This document shows positions 33,857-43,597 of a DNA stretch of 64,000 bases, piece after piece. Source of the stretch: BRH-c25 sp012519325 (GTDB lineage Bacteria; Bacillota; Clostridia; Lutisporales; Lutisporaceae); assembly GCA_050950645.1 (NCBI GenBank), contig JBMNHZ010000016.1, forward strand, positions 71,826-135,825, read 5' to 3'. Position 1 is the stretch's first letter. Each line of letters opens with the position of its first letter. Below the pieces are notes generated by a model. That model searched no databases and had not been told where the DNA came from. It saw only the letters and a list, made by a program, of their open reading frames with translations. The position numbers were made by a program, and so were the translations under genes.

Positions 33857-35305
33857 ATGGCAAATGTAAACTTTTTTAGTAATGAACAGATACCTCTTGA
33901 AATGCATAAGGTAAGGATAGTACAAAAACTTGAACTTCCTCCTGTAGAACGCCGCCTTGAAGCTATGAATGAAGCCGGCAACAATACCTTCCTGCTTAAA
34001 AACAGAGATGTATTTATGGATATGCTGACAGACAGCGGTGTAAATGCTATGAGTGACAGACAGCAGGCAGCCATGCTGATAGCAGACGACAGCTATGCTG
34101 GAAGTGAAACCTTCTTCAGGCTTGAGAGCAAGCTGAATGAGATATTCGGTATGAAATACTTCCTTCCTGCACATCAAGGAAGGGCTTGCGAGAATATTGT
34201 CTCCCAGACATTGGTCAAACCCGGAATGATTGTACCTATGAATTATCATTTTACTACAACTAAATCCCATATTGTGCTGAATGGCGGAATTGTTGAAGAA
34301 CTTATATCAGATGCCGGGCTTGAACCGACAAGTACCAACCCCTTTAAAGGCAATATGGACATAACTAAACTGAATACTTTAATAGAAAAGCATGGTCCGG
34401 ATAAAATCGCTTTTGTACGTATGGAAGTGGGTACCAACCTTATCGGAGGTCAGCCCTTCTCATTAAAGAACCTTGAAAAGGTGCGCAGCGTATGTGATAA
34501 GCATGGAATAATCCTTGTTCTTGATGCAAGCCTGTTAGCTGACAACTTATACTTCATCAAGTGCCGTGAGGAGCAGTATATGCATGCGAGCATAAGAGAG
34601 ATTACTCTTAAGATGGCGTCCCTCTGTGATATCATATATTTCTCCGCACGCAAGCTCGGATGTGCGCGAGGAGGCGGCATATGCACAAGCAACGCCGAAC
34701 TCTTTGAAAAAATGCGTGAACTTGTACCGCTTTACGAAGGCTTCCTTACTTACGGCGGGATGTCCGTGCGTGAAATGGAAGCTCTGACCGTAGGACTGGA
34801 CGAAACAATGGACGAGGATGTTATAAGCCAAGGACCTCAATTTATTGCTTTTATGGTCGATGAGCTTGTTAAAAAGGGCGTGCCCGTTATCACTCCCCCA
34901 GGAGGGCTTGGCTGTCATATAAATGCAATGGAGTTTTTGGAGCATATACCTCAGGATCAATACCCTGCAGGGGCTCTTGCAGCTGCATTTTACATTGCAA
35001 GCGGTGTACGGGGTATGGAGCGCGGCACCATGTCAGAACAGAGAAATCCCGATGGAAGTGAAGTATTATCAAATATGGAACTGTTAAGGCTTGCAATGCC
35101 CCGCCGTGTATATACCCTTTCACAAGTTAAATATGCAATTGATCGTATAGTGTGGCTCTATGAAAACCGTAATCTTATAGAGGGATTGTCCTTCACGGAG
35201 GAACCAAAAATTCTTCGCTTTTTCTTCGGAAGGCTGAAGCCCGTATCAAATTGGCAGGAAAACCTTGTCGCAAAATTCCGTAAGGATTTCGGCGACAGCT
35301 TGTAA
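33857..35305 (+). CDS. Beta-eliminating lyase (tyrosine phenol-lyase/tryptophanase family)
   Basis: About 482-residue PLP enzyme of the aromatic amino-acid beta-lyase family. Family landmarks are LTDSGVNAMSDRQ, DDSYAGSETFFRLE, HQGRACEN, NYHFTTT, TNLIGGQP, the PLP lysine in FSARKLG, GVRGMERGTMS and LAMPRRVYT (substrate-carboxylate Arg). Residues that in tyrosine phenol-lyase form DATR and SGKKD read DASL and SARKL here, so it is a divergent member whose substrate is unproved. I start at ATG 33857 behind AAGGAG (eight bases). An in-frame ATG at 33782 would add 25 residues. A T-box precedes it and a terminator follows. Confidence 0.88.
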   Translation: MANVNFFSNEQIPLEMHKVRIVQKLELPPVERRLEAMNEAGNNTFLLKNRDVFMDMLTDSGVNAMSDRQQAAMLIADDSYAGSETFFRLESKLNEIFGMKYFLPAHQGRACENIVSQTLVKPGMIVPMNYHFTTTKSHIVLNGGIVEELISDAGLEPTSTNPFKGNMDITKLNTLIEKHGPDKIAFVRMEVGTNLIGGQPFSLKNLEKVRSVCDKHGIILVLDASLLADNLYFIKCREEQYMHASIREITLKMASLCDIIYFSARKLGCARGGGICTSNAELFEKMRELVPLYEGFLTYGGMSVREMEALTVGLDETMDEDVISQGPQFIAFMVDELVKKGVPVITPPGGLGCHINAMEFLEHIPQDQYPAGALAAAFYIASGVRGMERGTMSEQRNPDGSEVLSNMELLRLAMPRRVYTLSQVKYAIDRIVWLYENRNLIEGLSFTEEPKILRFFFGRLKPVSNWQENLVAKFRKDFGDSL

Positions 35306-35360
35306 AAACTTATAATACATTAAACCTTGCTATTGAGGTAAAATGTATTCTAGGTAAAAA

Positions 35361-35412
35361 AAACTCCGGTATATTGATGGCTAATAACAAAATGCATAAT
35401 GTACCGGAGTTT
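35361..35412. terminator. Terminator after the lyase gene
   Basis: An 11-bp arm pair AAACTCCGGTA / TACCGGAGTTT with a 30-nt loop, flanked by A and T tracts on both sides. It can work for either strand. Confidence 0.75.
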
Positions 35413-35497
35413 TTTATGCAATTTTTTGAAAGTTATAACTAATATATTGAAAGAATTCTCAACTTCTTGATGCTACAATGGTTATATAAATTTGCTT

Positions 35498-36297
35498 ATG
35501 AACGTACCGGTTTTTGCTGCAGGTGTAGTTACCTTGAACAAAACGGAGTTCACAGTTGGTGAGAATGGTCAGGCAACTATATCCGGACTGACTGATGAAG
35601 AAATCGAAGATGGTGCTTGGCTGGGAATTGCATAGATTGGTGAAAGACTGGAAAACACCTATCATGATTCATATATTTCGAATCTGCCGGCAAAGCACAG
35701 TTCATAGTAAGCGAAGAAGCTGCTCCCAGCGACGATATAGCCCCGGGGGAAGAAGGCTTATCCCAATGGGCTGCTCCCGTTGTCAATAAAGCAAAGGATC
35801 AAAACCTTGTTACCGATAAGGTTCTGGTTGACTTCCCGGCACCTATCACCCGTGAGGAATTCTGCGAGCTGGCAGTATTGCTATATGAAAAAATGACAGG
35901 AACAGCAGCTCCTGCTCCGGTTTCAAATCCCTTCAACGATACAACCAATCCCAAGATATTAAAGGCTGCAAATCTGGGAATTGTCGGAGGAGTCGGCGGC
36001 GGCAAATTTGCTCCCAATAACAATGTTACAAGGCAGGAAATTGCCGTAATGCTGCTTCGTACATTAAAAACTGTAATGCCTAATATATCAACAACAGCAG
36101 AATTCAAGACACAGTTCCAGGATGTTAATAGTATTGATTCCTGGGCCCTTGAAGCAGTCAATTTCATGAACGCATACGATATTATAAGAGGTTCAACCGT
36201 AGACGGAGTCTCCTACATGCTTCCTAAGGGAAATACCACTAAAGAGCAGGCAATTGCACTGGTACTGAGAATGTACAATGCATTTAACAAGCTATAA
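35498..36297 (+). pseudogene. S-layer-homology (SLH) protein remnant
   Basis: The first frame from ATG 35498 gives what looks like the end of a signal peptide (VPVFAAG) and 45 codons to an in-frame TAG at 35633, where related sequence (GERLENTYHDSYISNL) resumes. Near 35690 a small deletion shifts the frame; from there (GKAQFIVSEEAAPS...) the reading is open to 36297. The final ~180 residues hold two SLH-type repeats: AKDQNLVTD...ITREEFCELAVLLYEKMTG and AANLGIVGG...NNVTRQEIAVMLLRT, then a third partial. The true N-terminus is missing. One nonsense and one frameshift mark it as dead. Confidence 0.75.
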
Positions 36298-36317
36298 GCA
36301 TAGATAATACAAAAAAC

Positions 36318-36347
36318 GCGGCTGCCTTTAATGCAGCCGCATTTTTT
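36318..36347 (+). terminator. Terminator after the SLH remnant
   Basis: GCGGCTGC / GCAGCCGC stem with a 7-nt loop followed by ATTTTTT; an A tract on the other side allows use from the minus strand. Confidence 0.85.
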
Positions 36348-36372
36348 ATTATACTTTACTGTCTTATTGTCT

Positions 36373-36919
36373 TCAATCTTCGTTTATAGGCAGCTTATTC
36401 AGGTCTTTGGTTCTTTTCCCGCTAATATTTACCGCCGGTCGCTTTACTTTCATATCATACTGTCTTGCATCTGCCACTTCCGTAAAATCATTAAAGAAAT
36501 TGATTTCCAACGCATCCAAATTCGGCTGTTTGAACTTAGTTCCATTTTCAGGGAATCTCGTACCTTCAAAATTTATTTCGTAGGTAACACCATAAGTGCT
36601 TTCATCTATAGTTGTATTAAAGCGAATACCCCATTTACTGCATTGGCCATATACCTAGTCTCCTTTAAGCCTTCCCAGTTTCTTACTATAACATCAACGG
36701 ATCCGGAATATTGCCCCAATATGGTACCTGTGATTACATCATTTCGAATTTTTCCTTCTCAGCTCTTTCTTTCTCTTCTTTTGTTTTTTCTTCTTCTTTA
36801 GAAGGATATCTGAATATCATTTTATTTGCCTTTGGCGTAAAAGCTGAGGCTTTGCCTTTCGGAACAACCATAAACTCAGAACCTAAGTTACTGTAAATAT
36901 TCAAGTACGCCTCCAGCAT
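36373..36919 (-). pseudogene. Multiply frameshifted gene of unknown family
   Basis: On the minus strand three frames in succession read as one protein: MLEAYLNIYSNLGSEF... with a Lys/Glu-rich stretch to ~36735, then TGTILGQYSGSVDVIVRNWEGLKETRYM to ~36625, then WGIRFNTTIDESTYGVTYEINFEGTRFP... to a TGA at 36373. Total ~180 residues, with at least two frameshifts. No family recognised. It is followed by the SLH terminator in convergent orientation. Confidence 0.5.
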
Positions 36920-37107
36920 ACATGTACGTAAAATCTTCTTAATTATTATTAAAAGATATTTAAAAGAAGATTTTAGTTTATTGTAATTGTTTCCATACAA
37001 TTGATAATTGTGTAAAATAGTCAAAAGAGGAATTTTATAATTGGATCGGTTGTTTATAACAAAATATGTTATAATTATCATATAATAATAATTCGGGATG
37101 TGAGTTT

Positions 37108-37988
37108 ATGTCTGTCAATATACAAAAATTAATTGATTTAGCAGGTGACGTTCCTTATGACAATGTTTATGATGCAAAAGCAGTAATTGAGAATTTTTGC
37201 AGCGAAAATATTGCTATAATAAGTGCCAACAGAGCAGTAGACATAACACAGGGAACCCACCTCCATGACAACTATGAATTTGACATATGCCAAACCGACA
37301 TTCCTTCAACTGTGATTGAAAATAGAATCTTTAATCGAAGCAATAATACATTGTTTGCCATAAACCCTATGCAGGAGCATGGACTAATCTCAGATTTGAA
37401 AGGCTTTAGCATTTGCGGACTGCTATTGATAAAAGCCTTGTACAAAATACTTCAATGGAACTATATAGATCATCCGATATTGTTTTTTCAAATGAATCCG
37501 TTACTATAACCCATGATATCAGTATGCTTGTCCGTTTATTCTTGGAAGAGTTGAAATATAAACAGTCCGGTTATGAATTTATGATAGAAAACCTAAGTTT
37601 GCTGATAGTCGGAAACCTGCTGAGACATGTAAAACACAATCTCTCCCACAAGACTTATAATCTACCCAAGTGTAGTACGAATAACATAAAAACAGTCATT
37701 AATTACATGAATGATAATTACATAAGCGGGGTATCCTGTTCGGATCTGGCTAACCTTATAAAAATGGATAGGTATGGTTTTATAAGAAGTTTCAAAGCTG
37801 AAACAGGCAGAACTCCATATGAATATCTCTTAGATCTTAAAATTGAAAAAGCAAAAAAGATGCTAAAATCTAACGAATATACTATTACAGAAATAAGTAT
37901 GATGTGCGGCTTCTCCAGTAGCCATTTTACATCTACCTTCAAGAAAAGGGTTGGAATCTCTCCAACCGAGTATAAAATCAACTGGTAA
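37108..37988 (+). pseudogene. AraC-family regulator, frameshifted
   Basis: The first frame (37108-37509) gives the N-terminal cupin-like sensor (TQGTHLHDNYEFDIC); after about 37410 the sequence continues in another frame (RTAIDKSLVQNTSMELY...) to 37988 and ends with the AraC double helix-turn-helix: CSDLANLIKMDRYGFIRSFKAETGRTPYEYL and TITEISMMCGFSSSHFTSTFKKRVGISPTEYK. Joined, the protein would be ~290 residues, normal for the family. IS copy 2 is inserted 49 bp after its stop. Confidence 0.8.
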
Positions 37989-38037
37989 GTATGGGACTCA
38001 TTCTTCTCCTTTTACACAAGTGAATTTACATTATTTA

Positions 38038-39862
38038 CTTAGAGTATAATTTTCATTGGCAAAATAATTGGCAAAAATAAAAGGAAGAGGCAAAAACCCC
38101 TTCCCATCATACAAATCAAACTGTAAAATGTAATTGCTAAGAAAACATAGACAGGAGTGATTTGTATGATTGATATAATTGTAAATGAAAAGGATTTATC
38201 ATTCAATAGGTTAGAAAAGGAAATTTATGCTTATGGATGCCAGATAGCTCGCGAAATTCTTAAAAGTGTTTTAGAAGCAATGGATAAGAGGCTTGCAGAA
38301 GAAAGAGATAAATCAAAATATAGACATAGAGGAGGGAGGGACACATCAATAAAAACCCTTATGGGAGAAGTCGAATTTTCCCGTGTAATTTATGAAAGTA
38401 AAGATGATGAAGGCAGAAAATCATTTATATATTTGTTGGATGAACTTTTGGGATTCGATACGATAGGGCTGATATCGACAAACCTGGCGGAAAAGATAGT
38501 AGAAAACGCCAGCATAACATCTTACCGTAATGCTGCAGATAATATAACTGAGCTAACGGGACAAAGTATCAGCCATGGCGGTGTATGGAATGTGGTTCAA
38601 GCTTTAGGGCAAAAGGTAAAAGAAAGTGAAACCGAACTGGCTAAAGCAGCAGAGAAGAATCAATTGTGTGGGGAAAAGGAAGTTCCGGTTCTTTTTGAAG
38701 AGGCAGACGGGGTATATATAAATATACAAGGGAAGGACCGCCCGAAGTCAGGCAAGAAGCTTGAAATGAAAGTAGCCGTAGCATATGAAGGCTGGAAAGA
38801 AGTCAGCAAGAATAGATACGAACTGGTAAATAAAGTAGCCTGTGCAGGCTTTGAAGATATATCTGAGTTTTACAGAATAAAAGAAGCAATGATAGCAATG
38901 GAATACAATGTCGATGAGATACAAATGAGGATACTTAATGGTGACGGAGCTGACTGGATAAAGCATGGTATAGATGATACAGTACATTATCAGCTTGATC
39001 CTTTCCATAAAAATAAGGCAATACTGAAAAGTGTAAGGGATGCGGAACAAAGAAAAGCCATACTAAAACTTTTGAATAACAACGAAATTAATGAGACTTT
39101 AACATATATTGCGGGATTAGTAAATAATGCAGAAGACGAAAAAAGAGCAAAAGAAGCTTAAGGGATTATACTCATATTTTAAAGAAAACCGAGACGGCTT
39201 AATACCTTACCAGGAAAGAGGGTTAGATATTCCAAAGCCCCCTTTAGGGATAGAGTACCGCAATCTCGGGACTATGGAACATCACATATGTGACATAATA
39301 TCCCAGAGGATGAAACATCGTAAAGCAAGCTGGAGTATCGAAGGAGCTAATAATTTAGGTAAGTTATTAGCTGCCAAGGCGAGTAAACGATTAAATGAGG
39401 TTGTTGAAAGGTTTTCAAAGATTGTATTACCGGAAGAAAAAACTGCGGAGATAATTCAGATACTAAGTGCATCGAAAGCTCCTAAAAAAGACGGGAAAGG
39501 TAAAGACGGGAATATACACAAGGGGCAAAGACCATTTACGAATTATCCAGTTACCAATGGGAGGAAAGCAATACGCAGCATGTTTGACATGAGAAATTTC
39601 ACCGATTTAGTCTATAGGTAATATAACTAAACATAGCGTTTATGCCGCGAAAGCCTATTTACATGGGGTGGTACCCTCTGGTAAAATCTTGGCGGCGGAA
39701 AGACGCATAAAATATAGGCTAATTCCGCCTAAAAACAGGAGTCCAGAGGGTACAGGGGTCCCCATGTCAATAGGAACGTGGAATAAATGCGATCAAATTT
39801 ACAAATACATTTACAAAAAAATTTGTATGAAGGAAAGTTGCCAACATTTACTTGACAGTAAC
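38038..39862 (+). mobile_element. ISLre2-family insertion sequence, copy 2 (1825 bp)
   Basis: Opposite orientation to copies 1 and 3, with a perfect 9-bp target duplication CATTATTTA (38029-38037 and 39863-39871). It is two bases longer than the other copies. Both extra bases are single A insertions in poly-A runs, one in the transposase gene (A5 to A6 near 39140) and one near the right end (A6 to A7 near 39820). Confidence 0.95.
38166..39621 (+). pseudogene. ISLre2 transposase, copy 2, frameshifted
   Basis: Identical in translation to copies 1 and 3 up to NNAEDEK. There one extra A in a poly-A run shifts the frame and ends the first part at 39161 (RAKEA). The remainder is intact in the next frame to 39621. 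Translation from the second frame alone would lack the catalytic core. A sequencing error in the homopolymer is possible. Confidence 0.9.
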
Positions 39863-39942
39863 CATTATTTATATAACCTTGATAGAAAATAATTGATGAT
39901 ATATAATTATATTACAATACTAACAAAAGGGAGGGCTATAAA

Positions 39943-40396
39943 ATGACTCTTGAAGAGTATAAAAAAATAATAGGCGATGCAATAAAAACGAAGAAGAAGC
40001 TTATTCATTCTATCGGGATGTAGCAAAGAAGACAAAGGACAAAAACATTTCGGAAATATTTGAGAACCTTGCGAAAGACGAATTATCCCATAAAGCTATA
40101 CTTCAAGATTATCTTAAAGATACCGGAAAAAATTAAAATTCGATTCGACTGCGGACTACAAGGTTGCAGAATCAGTAGACAAGCCCAAACTTTCTATTGA
40201 TATGAAACCCGCTGACGCTATTGCTCTGGCAATGAAAAGGGAAGAAGAAGCAATGGATATGTATAAAGAATTTGCAGCTATCAGCATTGATGAAGGACAA
40301 AAGGAAACATTCCTTAGTCTTGCTACAATGGAACAAGGACATAAGACCAAGTTGAAAGATTTGTATGTGGGCACTGCATTTCCAGAAGTTTGGTAA
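39943..40396 (+). pseudogene. Ferritin-like/rubrerythrin-type protein with two frameshifts
   Basis: Starts at ATG 39943 behind GGGAGGG. The reading TLEEYKKIIGDAIK breaks in a poly-A run near 39990; restoring one A gives NEEEAYSFYRDVAKKTKDKNISEIFENLAKDELSHKAIL, with the ExxxxxYxx and ExxH signatures of a ferritin-like diiron protein. A second missing A near 40130 would rejoin KFDSTADYKV...MKPADAIALAMKREEEAMDMYKEFA...MEQGHKTKL. Restored length ~151 residues, two helix pairs with the second ExxH set. Both breaks are one-base losses in A tracts, so assembly error should be excluded first. Confidence 0.75.
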
Positions 40397-40450
40397 TAAA
40401 TTTGGGCAAGGAAAACCTTGCCCTAAAATAAAGGAGAGCAGGAAAACTAA

Positions 40451-42121
40451 ATGATAGAACTGATTAAAAACCTCATAAACAGTTTGATTTATGTAATCAT
40501 TGTGGCTTTCATTGTTTCAAATCTGCCCATATTCAAGAAGATAATACAAAAGGATGCATTTAAGAAATCAGACCTTCTTATATTATCTGTAATCTTTGCC
40601 GTGTTCGGTATTATAAGCACATATACCGGAACAAACGTATTTGGAGCAATAGCTAATACACGAATTATCGGTGTTATGACCGGAGGAATAATCTGCGGCC
40701 CTTTTGTCGGCATTGTATCAGGTATTATCGCAGGTGTCCACAGGTTTTTGTATGATATTGGAGGTATAACCTCCCTTCCTTGTGCAATATCAACTATACT
40801 TACCGGCTTCCTATCTGCCTTGATTCATAAGAAAGGATTCCGATATCAAAAATGGCTTTATGGACTTGCCGGCGGAATCATTATTGAGAGTATAGAAATG
40901 CTATTGATTCTGCTCATGTCTAAGCCTTTTTCCAGTGCACTTGCCATTGTGAAAAGCATTTATGTTCCAATGAGCTTTACAAATGCTTTAGGTATATGCA
41001 TACTTATACTTCTGATACAAAACAGCTTCAAGGAAAAGGAACAAATGGCTGCTATGCAAGCACAATTAGCTCTTGAAATTGCAAATAAAACCCTCCCGTA
41101 TTTCAGAGAAATCAACGGTGATTCTTTAAAAAAAGTATGTACAATAATAAAAGATTCCACAGGTGCAGCTGCAGTATCAATTACTGATAAAACTAAAATA
41201 CTGGCACATGTCGGGTTAGGTTCGGATCACCATATCGACGGCGACCCCATACAGACCTTTGCTACAAAACAAGTAATAAATAATGGTCAAATGCGCATAA
41301 TGAATTCACCGGAAGAAATTGAGTGCTCTTTAGAAGGGTGCCAGCTGAAGTCCGGACTTATTGTACCTTTGAAAGAAAAGGATGAAATTATCGGCACACT
41401 CAAATTATACTTTGCAAAAAGAAACGGAATATCCTTTACCCATGAAAAACTGGCTATAGGTTTATCGCAATTAATATCAACCCAAATAGAAATAAGCAAA
41501 GTGGGTAAACTGGAAGAACTGGCTGCGAAAGCTGAAATTAAAGCCTTGCAGGCTCAAATCAATCCACATTTTCTCTTTAACGCATTGAACACAATAATAG
41601 CCCTTTTAAGAGTTAATCCTAACAGCGCCAGAGAATTAATCGTTAACCTTTCAACCTATTTAAGGTACAACATAGAAGAAACAAGTACTTTTGTTGATAT
41701 CAGCAAGGAGCTTCAACAGGTCAAATCATACGTGGAAGTAGAAAAAGCACGATTCGGAGATAAACTGAACGTTATTTATGATATTGATGAAAGCATCCGT
41801 GTAAAAATTCCTTCTCTTATCATACAACCAATTGTCGAAAACTCCATAAAGCATGGGATTCTGAAGGGATCCGGCACAGGAAATATTGTAATTTCCGTAA
41901 AAAAGCATAACTCTGACGAAATCAGGGTATCAGTAGAGGATGACGGTATAGGTATACCCCAGTCTTTCATAGAGAATTTGCATGCCGGAAAGATTAAAGA
42001 AAACAAAATCGGTATATCAAATGTTGATAACAGGCTCCGCCATATATATGGCTCCGGGCTCAGCATTGAACGTCTTGATGTTGGGACAAGAGTCAGTTTT
42101 ACACTTAATATGAGTGCTTAA
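40451..42121 (+). CDS. LytS/BtsS-type sensor histidine kinase
   Basis: 556 residues. The N-terminus is a 5TMR-LYT module with six or so helices (~5-195, containing RIIGVMTGGIICGPFVGIVSGIIAGVHRF), then a GAF-like domain (~215-350) and a His_kinase/HATPase pair: QINPHFLFNALNTI with the phospho-accepting His, and N-box IIQPIVENSIKHG, DDGIGIP. E. coli BtsS and YpdA of this type sense pyruvate. It is followed 37 bp later by its LytTR response regulator and then a CstA-type transporter. Confidence 0.9.
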   Translation: MIELIKNLINSLIYVIIVAFIVSNLPIFKKIIQKDAFKKSDLLILSVIFAVFGIISTYTGTNVFGAIANTRIIGVMTGGIICGPFVGIVSGIIAGVHRFLYDIGGITSLPCAISTILTGFLSALIHKKGFRYQKWLYGLAGGIIIESIEMLLILLMSKPFSSALAIVKSIYVPMSFTNALGICILILLIQNSFKEKEQMAAMQAQLALEIANKTLPYFREINGDSLKKVCTIIKDSTGAAAVSITDKTKILAHVGLGSDHHIDGDPIQTFATKQVINNGQMRIMNSPEEIECSLEGCQLKSGLIVPLKEKDEIIGTLKLYFAKRNGISFTHEKLAIGLSQLISTQIEISKVGKLEELAAKAEIKALQAQINPHFLFNALNTIIALLRVNPNSARELIVNLSTYLRYNIEETSTFVDISKELQQVKSYVEVEKARFGDKLNVIYDIDESIRVKIPSLIIQPIVENSIKHGILKGSGTGNIVISVKKHNSDEIRVSVEDDGIGIPQSFIENLHAGKIKENKIGISNVDNRLRHIYGSGLSIERLDVGTRVSFTLNMSA

Positions 42122-42158
42122 TTGCCTATAAATATATGTTCAGGTAGGGGTGAGCTTT

Positions 42159-42860
42159 TTGAACTGCATTATTGTAGATGATGAATACCCATCCATACAG
42201 GAATTAAGTTATTTTATTGAAAATTTTAGTTCGATAAAAATATCGGAAACCTTTGATGACAGCATCAAAGCCCTTGAATATGTCCAACGAAACACAGTAA
42301 ATGTCATTTTCTTAGATATTAATATGCCTAAGCTGGATGGACTAACCTTCAGCAAAGTGATAAACACTCTGCCGGTTAAACCTATTCTTGTGTTTATAAC
42401 CGCTTACAGTGAACATGCCCTTGAAGCCTTTGAGGTTTCCGCCTTTGATTATATTTTGAAGCCTTATTCTCAAACCAGAATAGCAGACACACTTCGAAGA
42501 CTTGAAAACAGTGCTGTTGCCAAGCTGCATATAGATAGAATAACTCTGCGGAAAAATGAAAAACTGGTTGTGCTTGACGCAAATGATATATATTATTGCG
42601 AGGCTCATAAGCATGAGGTTAATGTATATACGAAGGATGAACATTTTATAGTCAACTCAAGTATTTCCGATTTCCATAAGAAGCTTAAGCAAGACTCTTT
42701 TTTCCGCTGCCATCGTTCTTACATAGTTAATATAGACAAAATTACGGAAATAATCCCTTGGTTCAATAATACATATATGCTGAAGCTCAAGGGGTTAGAT
42801 GCAGAGATTCCGGTGAGCAGGCAGAATATTTCGCTATTTAAAAAACTAATGGGAATCTAG
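42159..42860 (+). CDS. LytR/BtsR-type response regulator (LytTR)
   Basis: About 233 residues. A receiver domain (NCIIVDDEYPSIQELSYF, phospho-Asp in VNVIFLDINMPKLDGL, KPY at ~106-110) is followed by a LytTR DNA-binding domain (~140-233, DANDIYYCEAHKHEVNVYT ... FFRCHRSYIVNIDKI). I favour the TTG at 42159 with GGGGTGAG five bases upstream; the frame is open from GTG 42150. Partner of the upstream kinase; BtsR/YpdB homologues switch on CstA-family or MFS pyruvate transporters. Confidence 0.9.
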   Translation: MNCIIVDDEYPSIQELSYFIENFSSIKISETFDDSIKALEYVQRNTVNVIFLDINMPKLDGLTFSKVINTLPVKPILVFITAYSEHALEAFEVSAFDYILKPYSQTRIADTLRRLENSAVAKLHIDRITLRKNEKLVVLDANDIYYCEAHKHEVNVYTKDEHFIVNSSISDFHKKLKQDSFFRCHRSYIVNIDKITEIIPWFNNTYMLKLKGLDAEIPVSRQNISLFKKLMGI

Positions 42861-43037
42861 GATCTCAATTTATAGTTTTTCATGTTCTTTTGTATGCATT
42901 TAGTGTGCCTATTTTGTCATTTCAGGTAAAAACAAACACCTGCCATTAGTTTCCTTATATAATATGGTTGTACAAAAGTATAGCATTATGATATATTTCA
43001 TATTATTTACAAGAGGGTATTCATTTGGAGGAGCATA

Positions 43038-43556
43038 ATGAAATATGAAGAGTACATCGATCTGCTGATATCAAAGCTTGAAAGAAACTTTACCATTGAA
43101 AGGGATATAGTGATTTTTGATAATAAAATAGATTTGACTGCTAAGTTTTCAAATACAAGTGTAAGGACATTTATTACTAAGAACGATATAATCGATCGGT
43201 ATGATAACTATGAGCACATATATGTCAAGAGATATGATAATGTAACGGAAAAAGATGTTGTCACTTTCGGACAGTTCTTGAAAAGAATATCGGATGAGTA
43301 TATTAAGCCGGACAAAGACCATATGAGTACATTTATTACGGGAGTATTGATCGGAAATCATATTGATCAAAATGCAATAAAAATAATCGAAAAGTTTAAT
43401 TATAGAAAGGCATTTTGCTTCTATCTGAAAGGCTGGTGCGATGTGAGGCTTGTATATGCAGGCCTGGATGATAACAAGCTTATTACAAACAAGGACGGCA
43501 AAAAAGTAAAAAAATTATATGAATTTGAAAATGTTTTGGGTCAAAGGGAGCATTAG
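43038..43556 (+). CDS. Hypothetical protein between LytR and CstA
   Basis: 172 residues, soluble, no signal peptide or membrane helix. Helix-rich N-terminus (KYEEYIDLLISKLERNFTIERDIVIFDNKIDL) and a central TFITGVLIGNHIDQNAIKIIEKFNYRKAF segment. I recognise no family. GGAGG precedes the ATG, and cstA starts 41 bp downstream, so the two are probably co-transcribed. The 177 bp upstream (42861-43037) is the likely target region of the LytTR regulator; it holds a short inverted repeat CAGGT-N10-ACCTG but no assured operator. Confidence 0.7.
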   Translation: MKYEEYIDLLISKLERNFTIERDIVIFDNKIDLTAKFSNTSVRTFITKNDIIDRYDNYEHIYVKRYDNVTEKDVVTFGQFLKRISDEYIKPDKDHMSTFITGVLIGNHIDQNAIKIIEKFNYRKAFCFYLKGWCDVRLVYAGLDDNKLITNKDGKKVKKLYEFENVLGQREH

Positions 43557-43597
43557 GGAAGTAATATTTCCTATGCAAATAAAAAGGAGGTAGTTTT

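Noticed and set aside
36331..36801. 156-codon plus-strand frame after the SLH remnant
   Set aside because: It is the shadow of the frameshifted minus-strand gene; Phe/Ser-rich composition and no ribosome site.
39668..39892. 74-codon frame at the right end of IS copy 2
   Set aside because: Translates the IS hairpin and terminal region; it crosses the IS boundary and has no ribosome site.
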